From the NCBI GenBank assembly GCA_002437905.1, contig DJRT01000019.1, positions 67,065 through 131,064 on the forward strand: DNA of 64,000 nucleotides. Reading direction: 5' to 3'. The stretch's first letter is position 1. Each line of letters opens with the position of its first letter. The notes under the pieces are model-generated. The model was not told the origin of the DNA, did no database searches, and saw nothing but the letters and a program-made list of their open reading frames with translations. This DNA comes from Ruminococcaceae bacterium UBA6353 (GTDB lineage Bacteria > Bacillota > Clostridia > Oscillospirales > Acutalibacteraceae). The position numbers were made by a program, and so were the translations under genes. This document shows positions 16,256 through 24,515 of the stretch, piece by piece.

Positions 16256-17182
16256 ATGAACGGACGCAAACGGGGCTTCTCTTTGCACAGAGTGGCAGCG
16301 GCGGCGCTGACGGCGGTGCTGCTGTGCCTGTCGGCACAGCCGGCCCTTGCCGCGCGCGAGGCGGCGTATACCGATGGGCAGGTGGCGATGCTTACCGAGC
16401 CGGCGGACGGCGTGCTGCCGCTGGCCTATTACCGCGGGCAGACGCCGCAGGCAGCGGCACAGCTGACCTGGGAGACCGGCCGGCATGGGCAGGCCGTACG
16501 GCTGGATGGGGAAAACGATACCCTGCGCATGGATGGCACCCTGCTGGCGGAAAAAGCGGATCTGTCGCTCAGCCTGTGGTTCCGGCAGGCGGAGGTGGCG
16601 GCACAGCCGCTGCTGTTTATCGGCGGCCGGGAGCCGGCAACCCAGCTGCTGCAGCTGACGGTAGGCGGCGAGGCCGGACCGGCAGTGCAGGTGCAGTATG
16701 GCACCGCCACCCGCGCGGTGGAGGCCGAAAACGGCCGGCCGCTCACAGAGGGCTGGCATCACCTGGCACTGGTGTGGCAGGACAGAACGCTGACGCTGTA
16801 TGTGGATGGCGCCCTGTATGCCGAAAACACGGATATTATCCGCCCCACCCGCTTTGCGCCGCAGCAGCTGTGCCTCGGCGGCAGCCTGCAGGGGGAGGAT
16901 ACCCCGCTTTTCCGCGGTCTGCTGGATGATGTGGTGCTGTATGACCATGCGCTTTCTGCCGAGGCTGTGGCGGCGATGGCACAGCAGCCGGCTGATGAGC
17001 CGACCACCACCACCACCGCCCCGGCCGCTCCGGCGGATACCACCTCGGCCACGGATGGGCTCACAGACGACAGTGTGCCGGATCCGCTTGCCGCAGAAGA
17101 CCGTGCCTGGCTGCTGCTGATCCCGGCTGCCGCGCTGGTGGTAATCGCCTGCACGGCGGTGCCCTACCGCCGCCGGCGCTGA
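16256..17182 (+). CDS. Surface protein with LamG/concanavalin-like domain
   Basis: A 308-residue exported protein. Residues 1-32 form a signal peptide ending A-L-A-A. A LamG-like jelly-roll domain (about 40-240) shows E-G-W-H-H-L-A-L-V-W and the L-Y-V-D-G segment typical of glycan-binding laminin-G folds. A Thr/Pro-rich linker follows, then one C-terminal helix and an R-R-R-R stop-transfer. It is thus a single-pass protein displaying a carbohydrate-binding-like domain. The start at 16256 has AAAGGA 8 nt upstream; an ATG two codons earlier is too close. It is divergent from the two-component genes. Ligand unknown. Confidence 0.8.
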   Translation: MNGRKRGFSLHRVAAAALTAVLLCLSAQPALAAREAAYTDGQVAMLTEPADGVLPLAYYRGQTPQAAAQLTWETGRHGQAVRLDGENDTLRMDGTLLAEKADLSLSLWFRQAEVAAQPLLFIGGREPATQLLQLTVGGEAGPAVQVQYGTATRAVEAENGRPLTEGWHHLALVWQDRTLTLYVDGALYAENTDIIRPTRFAPQQLCLGGSLQGEDTPLFRGLLDDVVLYDHALSAEAVAAMAQQPADEPTTTTTAPAAPADTTSATDGLTDDSVPDPLAAEDRAWLLLIPAAALVVIACTAVPYRRRR

Positions 17183-17200
17183 CGGAAGAACCAAAAGATT

Positions 17201-17240
17201 AAGCCGCCCGCACACGGAATGCGCCGTGTGCGGGCGGCTT
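17201..17240 (+). terminator. Bidirectional terminator
   Basis: A perfect 17-bp stem (17201-17217 with 17224-17240) between the convergent LamG gene and ABC permease gene, followed by T-rich sequence on the plus strand. Confidence 0.85.
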
Positions 17241-17260
17241 TTGCGCTTTTTTGGGCTGTC

Positions 17261-18859
17261 TTACAGGGCGGCAAACCGGGCGGAGCCCTGCTTTTTCAGC
17301 CACCGGTACAGCAGCAGCGAAGGCACCGCCGTCAGCAGGGAAAAGAGCGTCATATACAGCGCCGCATCCAGATGGGATGCCAGCAGCAGGTAGCCGCCGG
17401 CCAGCAGCAGCGCATAGCCCCAGCCGCCGAACAGCACAATCATCACCGGGCCGCTCTGCTTAATGGGGATCAGCTCATTTGTCCAGGTCAGATTGGGCAT
17501 TTTCAGCCCCAGATACAGACCCAGCAGCGCCGAAAACAGCGTGTACAGCAGCGGTAGCAGGCAGAACGGTGCGATCTGCGCCGCCGTCAGCGGGGTAACG
17601 ATGAGGGCGGACAGCACGCACAGCGCCACCGGGATACCGGTGAGCAGCAGCTGCAGCCGCAGCTTGGCCTGCAGCACCTGCCACGGCCGTACCGGCAGCG
17701 ATTGCAGCAGCCACAGGGTTTTTCCCTCCAGGGAAACGGAGGGCGCCGTCATATCGCACATCGAAACGCCCAGGCAGATGGCGGTGCAGAAAAGCACCGG
17801 CAAAACGCCGGAGTCGGCGCCGAAGATTTCGTTGATCACGGCGCCGATCTCGCCGCCCTTGATCAGGGTCAGCACGGCCAGTATCGGCAGCAGCAGCACA
17901 CCAAGGCCACAGTTGAGCATATAATTCGGGCTGGTGGTAAAGCGGGACAGCTCTTTGCCCAGCAGGGCGCGGGGTACGCTGTGCACCTGTGCTGTCCGCT
18001 CGGTATAGACCTTTTTGCCCACCCGGCCGGTGGCCGTGGCCACCCGCAGAAAGCTGCGGGAAAGCAGCAGCCAGGTCAGCGCGCACAATATTGCCACCAC
18101 CGCTGCCGTGCCCAGCAGCGGCAGCCACGCACCTTCGCTGGCACGGCCGAACGCATACAGCGGGTAGGCCGACCCTTTGATGCGCGCGCCGTAGACGGCC
18201 GCGTTTTCCACCAGTTTCTGGATCATCGTCTGTGCCTTGAAATAGAAGAAATAGTATGCGCCGAAGAATACGAGTGCCAGCAGCACGGTGATAAAGCTCT
18301 TATTTTTCAGCTTCAGGCTGATGCGTGCCACGGCATACCCCAGCACGCAGGAGAGCACCAGCACAATCAGGGATACCAGCACCACCATCACCAGCGGGCC
18401 GACCACGCCGCCCGGCGTGAGCGGTACGCTGATCCAGTACACCACGGCTGCCGGCAGGCTGATGATGCCGGAATACAGCAGCCCCAGCAGATAGACGCTC
18501 AGCAGGCGGGAGGAAATGATCGCGCCCACGGGGATGGGCATAGACAGCAGCAGGTCATTGTCCTTGGAAAGGTACAGGCCGGAATAGGTATTGAATACGC
18601 TGCCGAAGGTGCCCATGGCAATCGCCAGCAGCTCCATCAGGGTGAAGTACAGCCAGCCCATGCCGGCGGCCTGCAGCGGTGCGCATATCGCATAGGCCAG
18701 ACCGCCGAAGACGCCGCCCAGTACCACCACCACCAGCAGGATAAACATGACGAACAGCATCACTGTGGAGCCGGTCGAGCGCCGCTCGTTCTTCTTCTGA
18801 TTATAGAAGTATGCGCGGAAGACCTCCATCAGTTGTTTTTTCAGCAGTATTTTCAGCAT
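17261..18859 (-). CDS. ABC-2-type exporter permease, large
   Basis: A 532-residue membrane protein with about 12 hydrophobic helices and an N-terminal cytoplasmic segment rich in Lys/Arg. It lacks an ATPase motif and pairs with the ATPase gene that overlaps it by 7 bp. The layout is that of large fused ABC-2 permeases of Clostridia whose substrates are mostly undefined. It is last in a five-gene operon (XRE, ATPase, permease, ATPase, permease). Confidence 0.85.
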   Translation of the reverse strand: MLKILLKKQLMEVFRAYFYNQKKNERRSTGSTVMLFVMFILLVVVVLGGVFGGLAYAICAPLQAAGMGWLYFTLMELLAIAMGTFGSVFNTYSGLYLSKDNDLLLSMPIPVGAIISSRLLSVYLLGLLYSGIISLPAAVVYWISVPLTPGGVVGPLVMVVLVSLIVLVLSCVLGYAVARISLKLKNKSFITVLLALVFFGAYYFFYFKAQTMIQKLVENAAVYGARIKGSAYPLYAFGRASEGAWLPLLGTAAVVAILCALTWLLLSRSFLRVATATGRVGKKVYTERTAQVHSVPRALLGKELSRFTTSPNYMLNCGLGVLLLPILAVLTLIKGGEIGAVINEIFGADSGVLPVLFCTAICLGVSMCDMTAPSVSLEGKTLWLLQSLPVRPWQVLQAKLRLQLLLTGIPVALCVLSALIVTPLTAAQIAPFCLLPLLYTLFSALLGLYLGLKMPNLTWTNELIPIKQSGPVMIVLFGGWGYALLLAGGYLLLASHLDAALYMTLFSLLTAVPSLLLYRWLKKQGSARFAAL

Positions 18860-19566
18860 GATTTGTCCTCCAGCTCCAGGAAGACCTCCTCCAGCGAATC
18901 GTCTCCCTTGACCTCCTCCATGGTGCCGGAGCGGATTAGCCGGCCGGCCTTGATGATGGCCACCTTATCGCACAGCTTTTCTGCCACCTCCAGCACATGG
19001 GTGGAGAAGAAGATGGCGCCGCCGCGGTCGCATACCTCCCGCATCATGCCTTTCAGCAGGTGGGCCGCCTTGGGGTCCAGCCCCACAAACGGCTCATCCA
19101 TGATGATCAGGCGCGGCTGGTGGATCCATGCGGCAATGATCGCCAACTTCTGCTTCATGCCGTGGGAGTAGGCGGCGATCGGCTGCGCCAGGTCGCCGGT
19201 CAGCTCAAACAGATCGGCATACTGCCGAATGCGCGCCTGCCGGTCGGCGGCACTGACGCCGAAAATATCCGCAATGAAATTGAGGTAGCGGATGCCGGTC
19301 ATAAATTCGTACAGGTCGGGGTTATCCGGGATGTAGGCCAGCTGCTGTTTGCAGGCCAGCGGCTGCTCCCGCATGGAGATGCCGCCGATCGTCACCTCGC
19401 CTGCATCTGCCTGCAGGATGCCCACCGCCGCCTTGAGGGTGGTGGTCTTGCCGGCGCCGTTGTGGCCGATGAAGCCGTAGATTTCGCCGGGGGCGATGTG
19501 CAGGCTCAGATCGTCCACGGCCCGTTTCTCTCCGTAGGTTTTGGTCAGGTGCTTGATTTCCAGCAT
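18853..19566 (-). CDS. ABC transporter ATP-binding protein
   Basis: A 237-residue ATPase of the ABC-2 exporter type. Walker A G-H-N-G-A-G-K-T-T and Walker B L-I-I-M-D-E-P are intact, but the signature helix reads Y-S-H-G-M-K-Q-K instead of L-S-G-G-Q, a variant seen in exporter ATPases such as EcsA-like proteins. It partners the 532-residue permease. Confidence 0.93.
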   Translation of the reverse strand: MLEIKHLTKTYGEKRAVDDLSLHIAPGEIYGFIGHNGAGKTTTLKAAVGILQADAGEVTIGGISMREQPLACKQQLAYIPDNPDLYEFMTGIRYLNFIADIFGVSAADRQARIRQYADLFELTGDLAQPIAAYSHGMKQKLAIIAAWIHQPRLIIMDEPFVGLDPKAAHLLKGMMREVCDRGGAIFFSTHVLEVAEKLCDKVAIIKAGRLIRSGTMEEVKGDDSLEEVFLELEDKSC

Positions 19567-19607
19567 AAACTCTTTGTCTCCTTAATGTGATTTCAGTTGT
19601 CGCAGCG

Positions 19608-20498
19608 TTACCGTTTGACCAGGCGGGTCAGCAGCACATACAGGCCAATCAGCAGCACCACTGCGCCGCCGAGGATGGCATACATCGTGCCAAGCTCCAC
19701 CTGGTTATCGAAGAAATACAGGTTGCAGTCCACCGAATCCCGGATGCTTTCGATCACCTCGGCCGGGAAGCCGGCATCCGCCATGGCCGCAAAGGCGCCG
19801 CGCATGGCGTGGTTGCGCAGCAGGCTGGTGCCGTAGGTGCCGGGCAGGAAAGAGATGACCTTTTGCAGCCCATCGGAGAAATTGGAGATGGGCATATAGG
19901 CGCCGCAGATGAAGCCGTAGCCGGCGGATACCACCGTGCCCACTGCCGAGATCTGCCCCTGGGTGGTGAGAAACACATTGATGGCGCTGGACAGCGCTGT
20001 GCCGAACAGCACCAGCAGCACCACATCCAGCAGCAGCCAGCCCACATCGGCGGCAGACAGATACCAGCCCACCTTGGCCAGATACAGGAAGCCGGCACCC
20101 ATGGCCACCAGGCAGACCAGCAGGGAGGAGATCACGGTGGACAGGTAGTAGCCCAGCGCCAGAGTGGAGCGCTTGACCGGTGTAACGGTCAGGTCACGCC
20201 GGGCGCCGGATACCCGGTCCTGCACCATCAGCATATTGCAGCAGAAGGTTACGGTGACGCAGCTGACCGCCAGCAGCGAGGAGAAAAGCTCCCCACCGAC
20301 GGTGGCGTTGATGAGCTTTTCCGATACCGCAAAGGCCTCCGGCAGTGCCGAGGTGAAGCTGTCGCGGTATATATTGGCCAAAAAGGTGGCATACAGCACC
20401 AGCAGCAGCACCGGGGTGATGAGGGAGGTGAAGAACATTCCCTTATCCTTAAAGAACAGCTTGCTGTTGCGGCGGATCAGATTATACAGACCGGTCAT
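19608..20498 (-). CDS. ABC-2-type exporter permease
   Basis: A 296-residue permease with six predicted helices and a large external loop between the first two. It is the membrane partner of the ATPase gene that overlaps it by 4 bp (20495/20498). The family covers daunorubicin-type drug exporters and bacteriocin or lipid exporters. Substrate unknown. Confidence 0.88.
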   Translation of the reverse strand: MTGLYNLIRRNSKLFFKDKGMFFTSLITPVLLLVLYATFLANIYRDSFTSALPEAFAVSEKLINATVGGELFSSLLAVSCVTVTFCCNMLMVQDRVSGARRDLTVTPVKRSTLALGYYLSTVISSLLVCLVAMGAGFLYLAKVGWYLSAADVGWLLLDVVLLVLFGTALSSAINVFLTTQGQISAVGTVVSAGYGFICGAYMPISNFSDGLQKVISFLPGTYGTSLLRNHAMRGAFAAMADAGFPAEVIESIRDSVDCNLYFFDNQVELGTMYAILGGAVVLLIGLYVLLTRLVKR

Positions 20499-21409
20499 TT
20501 TTCCGCACCTCCTGTCAGTTTTTTGCCGGTAACGGCAAGGAACACATCATCCATGCGCCCTTTCACCAGCTCGTAATCGGTGAACAGCGCCGGATGCTCT
20601 ATGATCAGCCGGGTGGCGGCAGCCGTATCCGGCACCTGCACCCGCACAGCATCGCGCAGCGGCTCACACGGCATTCCCAGCACCGCCGCCTGCTCCGGGG
20701 TGACCCCATACAGGGTCAGGAAGTCGCCGGTGTAGGTGTTTTTCAGTGCCAGCGGGGTGCCCTCCGCCACAATGCGGCCGCTGTCCAGAATAACCACATA
20801 GTCGGCATCGGCCGCCTCCTCCATGTAGTGGGTGGTCAGAAATACTGTCATGTGCTGCTGCTCACGCAGGGTGCGCACCACATCCCACAGCAGCCGGCGG
20901 GTCTGCGGATCCAGGCCGGTGGTCGGCTCATCCAGAATCAGGATCTCCGGCCGGTGCAGCAGTGCGCGGGCGATGTCCACCCGCCGGCGCTGGCCGCCGG
21001 AAAGCTTGCCAACGGCGCGCCCCAGCAACGGGGAAAGCTCCAGCAGCTCACACAGCTCCGCCAGCCGCTGGCGGAAAGCCGCGCCGGTGATGCCGTACAG
21101 CGCCGCGCGGCTGCGCAGGTTATCCTGCACGCTCAGGGCGCTGTCCAGCACGGAATTCTGGAATACCACCCCCAGCCGGCGGGAGACCGCCGCCATGCCG
21201 TGGTCGATGTTCTCGCCGCAGACGGTCACGCGGCCGCTGTCCTTTTGCAGCTGGCCGCAGAGGATGGAAATGGTGGTGGACTTGCCGGCGCCGTTAACGC
21301 CGAGGAACGCAAACAGTTCCCCCTCCTGCACGCGGAAGGACAGATCCTGCACGGCGTGGATATCACCGAAATGCTTGTTCAGCCCCTCGATTTCAATCGT
21401 GTTTTTCAT
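20495..21409 (-). CDS. ABC transporter ATP-binding protein (DrrA-like)
   Basis: A 304-residue exporter ATPase with Walker A G-V-N-G-A-G-K-S-T, signature L-S-G-G-Q-R-R-R and Walker B L-I-L-D-E-P-T-T-G-L-D-P, followed by the roughly 80-residue C-terminal extension typical of DrrA-like proteins. The start at 21409 overlaps the XRE stop in an ATGA; the frame is open upstream but inside the XRE gene. Confidence 0.94.
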   Translation of the reverse strand: MKNTIEIEGLNKHFGDIHAVQDLSFRVQEGELFAFLGVNGAGKSTTISILCGQLQKDSGRVTVCGENIDHGMAAVSRRLGVVFQNSVLDSALSVQDNLRSRAALYGITGAAFRQRLAELCELLELSPLLGRAVGKLSGGQRRRVDIARALLHRPEILILDEPTTGLDPQTRRLLWDVVRTLREQQHMTVFLTTHYMEEAADADYVVILDSGRIVAEGTPLALKNTYTGDFLTLYGVTPEQAAVLGMPCEPLRDAVRVQVPDTAAATRLIIEHPALFTDYELVKGRMDDVFLAVTGKKLTGGAEK

Positions 21410-22413
21410 TGGTTCTTCCTTTCCCGGTTTATCGCCTGTTCGATCAGCCCAACGATGGCAACCACAGCCCCGTACAGCACGCCGGCGATCGCCCAGATAA
21501 ACCAACTGTATTTTGCCTGCCCGTTTCCCTGCGGGCCAAAGGTGTAAAAGAGGAGCACGGCCGTGACCGCCAGCCAGTAAACGGCGCTGACGGCACCCCG
21601 CACGCTGCGGCGTCCTTTCCGCTGGCGGGCGTAGTCGCCCTCCTCCAGCAGACGGTCAAAGGCGGCCTGCTGCACGCCGCTGTAGACGAATGCCGTGCAG
21701 CCGCCGCCTGCAGACAGCAGCAGTACGCACAGCATCACCGCCGTCAGTACATCCGATGCCTCCAGGCAGGTGGCCAGCAGCAGTGGGGCGGCAGCCAGGA
21801 TGCACAGTGCTGTGCCGAGGATGTTCAGCCGGGTGCAAGCCGGCTGGAATGCCTGCCGGCGCTCCCGCACCATGCCCGCCACGCCATAGGCGGTCTCAAA
21901 CGGTTCGCTGTCCAGAAAGGCATAATCCCGCACGGCGGCCGCACAGGAAAGGAACAGCGCCACACCAACGGCGACCAGCGCCAGCAATACACACAGGCCG
22001 ATGCCGGCGGCCGCATTTTCCGACAGCGGGAAGGCGGCCAGCTCACTGAGGGCCGCAAGCAGCAGCAGGGCTGTTGGCGAGAGGATACACAGGAGGGTGG
22101 CCAGCGCCATGCGCGGCGCGGCCGCCCGCCGCCGGGACAGATACTCCGCCGCTTGCTCCATACTGACCCGGCGCAGGGGGGAGGCCGGCAGCCCCTCGGC
22201 CGGTTCCGGATCCTCCAGCTCATCCTTGAGCAGGTAGTCGGTGGTCACGCCGAACAGCCGGCTCATCTGCACCACCTTATCCATGTCCGGCACCGATTGG
22301 GCGCCCTCCCATTTGGATACCGCCTGCCGGGAAACCTGCAGCTGCCCGGCCAGTTCTTCCTGTGACCAGCCGGCCTTTTTGCGCTGTGAGATGATCTTGT
22401 CTGCTAATATCAT
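21406..22413 (-). CDS. XRE-type regulator with membrane domain
   Basis: A 335-residue protein. Residues 1-65 are a Cro/C1-type helix-turn-helix (SQEELAGQLQVSRQAVSKWE). The rest has several hydrophobic helices and resembles membrane-bound regulators that sit at the head of ABC exporter operons. It may sense membrane stress or antibiotic and control the four transport genes behind it (inference). The ATG at 22413 has GGAGG 7 nt upstream; the open frame extends a further 48 codons without family features. Confidence 0.85.
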   Translation of the reverse strand: MILADKIISQRKKAGWSQEELAGQLQVSRQAVSKWEGAQSVPDMDKVVQMSRLFGVTTDYLLKDELEDPEPAEGLPASPLRRVSMEQAAEYLSRRRAAAPRMALATLLCILSPTALLLLAALSELAAFPLSENAAAGIGLCVLLALVAVGVALFLSCAAAVRDYAFLDSEPFETAYGVAGMVRERRQAFQPACTRLNILGTALCILAAAPLLLATCLEASDVLTAVMLCVLLLSAGGGCTAFVYSGVQQAAFDRLLEEGDYARQRKGRRSVRGAVSAVYWLAVTAVLLFYTFGPQGNGQAKYSWFIWAIAGVLYGAVVAIVGLIEQAINRERKNQ

Positions 22414-22612
22414 GGTTCTTCCTCCGTTCCGGGGGCGCTTTGTGCGCCCCGCTCTGTCGCAGGGCCGTACGCCGTCCGGCGCTGTGCCCCGCGATCTGCT
22501 TCCAGCATACACCGGCAGCCGGTTGCGTGCTACCAAGGCGGGCGGACAATCGGACAACCGGCCGTTGCTTTTTGCCGGTTTTTGTGTAAACCGGCCTGCC
22601 GGAGAGGGAGAA

Positions 22613-23278
22613 TCAGTCGGACGGCGGCTGCAGATGGGGGTGCTGCCGGGTCATCTGTGCGGCGGTGTCCGAGTCGGCTGCTACCGGCTGCACCGCTGCC
22701 ACAGCGGCCTCGTCCGCGACCAGCACATGGATCATCCCGCGGAAGATTTCGCCCAGCCGCCGGGCGATCTCCGCCTCGGAGAAGCTGCATACCTGTGCGG
22801 CACACAGCACGCACAGGCCGTAGGTGTATATCCACATCTGCATGAACAGGTGCTCCGCCTGCTGCGGTGTGGCGTGGTAATCCCGCACGATGATAGCGAT
22901 GTCCTCGTCCTTGTTGAAACCAACCTGCTGCATCACCCGGTCATAGTCAGCACCGGCGCCGGTGCGCTGCATATACAGCAGGCGGAAAAGCTGCGGCTGC
23001 TCCTGTGCAAACCGCACCCATTGCATACCGCGCTTTTTGTAGGCCGGCACATAGTGCTCGGCCACGGCCATATATTCCTCAAAGCAGCGCTGCGCCCGCG
23101 CATACACCGCCTGCCGCACCTCCTCCATATCGCGGAACAGGGTAAACAGCGGTGTAACCGAGATGCCCAGCCGCCGGCCAAGCTCCCGCGCGGTCAGCGC
23201 CTCTTCGCCCTGCTCACAGACCAGGGCAAAGGCCGCCTGTTCTACCTGCTCACGGGTGTATTTCGGCTTTGGGGGCAT
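22613..23278 (-). CDS. TetR/AcrR family transcriptional regulator
   Basis: A 221-residue repressor. The N-terminal helix-turn-helix (T-A-R-E-L-G-R-R-L-G-I-S-V-T-P-L-F-x-x-F) is a standard TetR domain with the usual K-Y-T-R-E-Q-V start. The C-terminal domain resembles the TetR_C WHG class. The start at 23278 has an exceptionally complete SD (AAAGGAGGTGAT). The near-consensus promoter and palindromes directly upstream suggest autoregulation. It may also control the exporter operon 200 bp downstream. Confidence 0.92.
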   Translation of the reverse strand: MPPKPKYTREQVEQAAFALVCEQGEEALTARELGRRLGISVTPLFTLFRDMEEVRQAVYARAQRCFEEYMAVAEHYVPAYKKRGMQWVRFAQEQPQLFRLLYMQRTGAGADYDRVMQQVGFNKDEDIAIIVRDYHATPQQAEHLFMQMWIYTYGLCVLCAAQVCSFSEAEIARRLGEIFRGMIHVLVADEAAVAAVQPVAADSDTAAQMTRQHPHLQPPSD

Positions 23279-23293
23279 AGGATCACCTCCTTT

Positions 23294-23353
23294 GTAAAAC
23301 ATATGTTACGAAACGACCGTTTTCATTATACCCGCTGCGCTGGCGGTTGTCAA
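23294..23353 (-). promoter_or_regulatory. Consensus promoter and palindromic operator of the tetR-type gene
   Basis: On the minus strand: TTGACA (23348-23353), 17 bp, TATAAT (23325-23330), both perfect consensus. Just downstream lie GAAACGACCGTTTTC (23310-23324, an imperfect inverted repeat) and AACATATGTT (23298-23307, a perfect palindrome). Both are likely TetR operator sites. Confidence 0.85.
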
Positions 23354-23395
23354 TACAGAAATGGCCAACGGTATAAAATCCTCGCTGAACGGTGC

Positions 23396-23437
23396 GCAAA
23401 AAGGCAGGGCAGATGGGTATTTGCCCATCTGCCCTGC
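23396..23437 (-). terminator. Terminator of the phosphodiester glycosidase operon
   Basis: A perfect 14-bp stem (23404-23417 with 23424-23437) followed by TTTTT on the minus strand, 13 bases past the stop at 23450. Confidence 0.9.
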
Positions 23438-23449
23438 GGGGGTTGGCGG

Positions 23450-24511
23450 TCAGCCGTCGTTCTGCATATCCACCACGCGGTAGCTGCTGCCGGTGCGGCG
23501 CAGATACACGGTCTTATCAAAGTGATCCACATACTGCCGGCTGCCGATATGCAGCACCTGGTCAAACCGAACCCGGCAGCTGTACAGCGTTTCGGTGTAG
23601 CGGTGCGGATCGGTGCAGGAAACACCGGTGAATTCATAGCCGGTATGCTCCAGGGCGTAGCGCACCAGGCTGCCGGCCAGGTTCTGATAGAACTCGGTGC
23701 CCGGCACCAGGTACGGGCTGACGCTGGAAAACGGGACATCATTCTGCATCCGGGCGGCGTACAGCTTGGCAGCCTCAATGGCAACCGGCTGAAATACGGC
23801 CGCTTCTCCGGCGTCCATCGCCTGTGCCACGGTGTAGATGCCGTCCGCGGCGGTCACGGTCAGTGGCTGCCCGTTGGTGGTGGCCTCCACGATTGGTTCG
23901 CCGGCCAGCAGCCCGCTGACGGTGCAGGTGCGCATGGTCACAGCGCCGGCAGTCTTCTCGGTCGGCAGCTCAGGCAGCGGGTCGTCGATGCCCCCCTGTG
24001 TGTCCAGCGGCACCCCGTTTATGGTCACGGCGGCATCGGTGGGCAGATGTACGGTGACCGTGCGGTACAGCTCCGGCTTAAGCACGGCGGCGGCGAAGGT
24101 GTAACCCTGCAGACCGAATTTACCACCGGTTATGTCTTTTGTAAAATATACTGTCAGGAATTTTTCGTCCCCGGCTTTATAGGTATAGGCAGCGTCATAT
24201 TCCTCCGGTACGGTGGCGGAATAGGCCGCTGTGATCGGGCGGTCGGCGCGGAATGCAGCGAAGGCGGCGTCGGCTGCCTCGGCACTTTCATAGGGGGAGC
24301 GCAGCGGCGGCACCTGCTCCTCCAGCGCGGACAGCCCCTGCGTTTGCAGGGCAGCGGCCAGGGTGTCCGCCACATGCTGCGGCTGCACTGCCTCGTATGC
24401 CCGCAGGAAGGCATACAGCACGCCCAGCCCGGCGATCAGCAGCACGGCAAAGCCGATCAGTGCGCCGAAATAAATACGGTAGAATAAAGCCGGCTTTTCG
24501 GATGCTTTCAT
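23450..24511 (-). CDS. Membrane-anchored protein of unknown function
   Basis: A 353-residue protein with one N-terminal helix (about 14-36) and a long external region. The middle (about 150-250) has beta-rich sequence with a T-I-N-G-V-P-L segment like that in TcaA-type surface domains. The C-terminal 100 residues look like an NTF2-like or cystatin-like fold, judging by alternating hydrophobicity. No catalytic motif is seen. It starts 4 bp after the phosphodiester glycosidase gene with a GGAGGG site, so the two are cotranscribed and may work together on the surface. Confidence 0.7.
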   Translation of the reverse strand: MKASEKPALFYRIYFGALIGFAVLLIAGLGVLYAFLRAYEAVQPQHVADTLAAALQTQGLSALEEQVPPLRSPYESAEAADAAFAAFRADRPITAAYSATVPEEYDAAYTYKAGDEKFLTVYFTKDITGGKFGLQGYTFAAAVLKPELYRTVTVHLPTDAAVTINGVPLDTQGGIDDPLPELPTEKTAGAVTMRTCTVSGLLAGEPIVEATTNGQPLTVTAADGIYTVAQAMDAGEAAVFQPVAIEAAKLYAARMQNDVPFSSVSPYLVPGTEFYQNLAGSLVRYALEHTGYEFTGVSCTDPHRYTETLYSCRVRFDQVLHIGSRQYVDHFDKTVYLRRTGSSYRVVDMQNDG

Positions 24512-24515
24512 GCGG

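Noticed and set aside
17702..19171. A 489-codon plus-strand frame.
   Set aside because: Antisense to two well-supported ABC transporter genes, rich in His and Gln, no SD.
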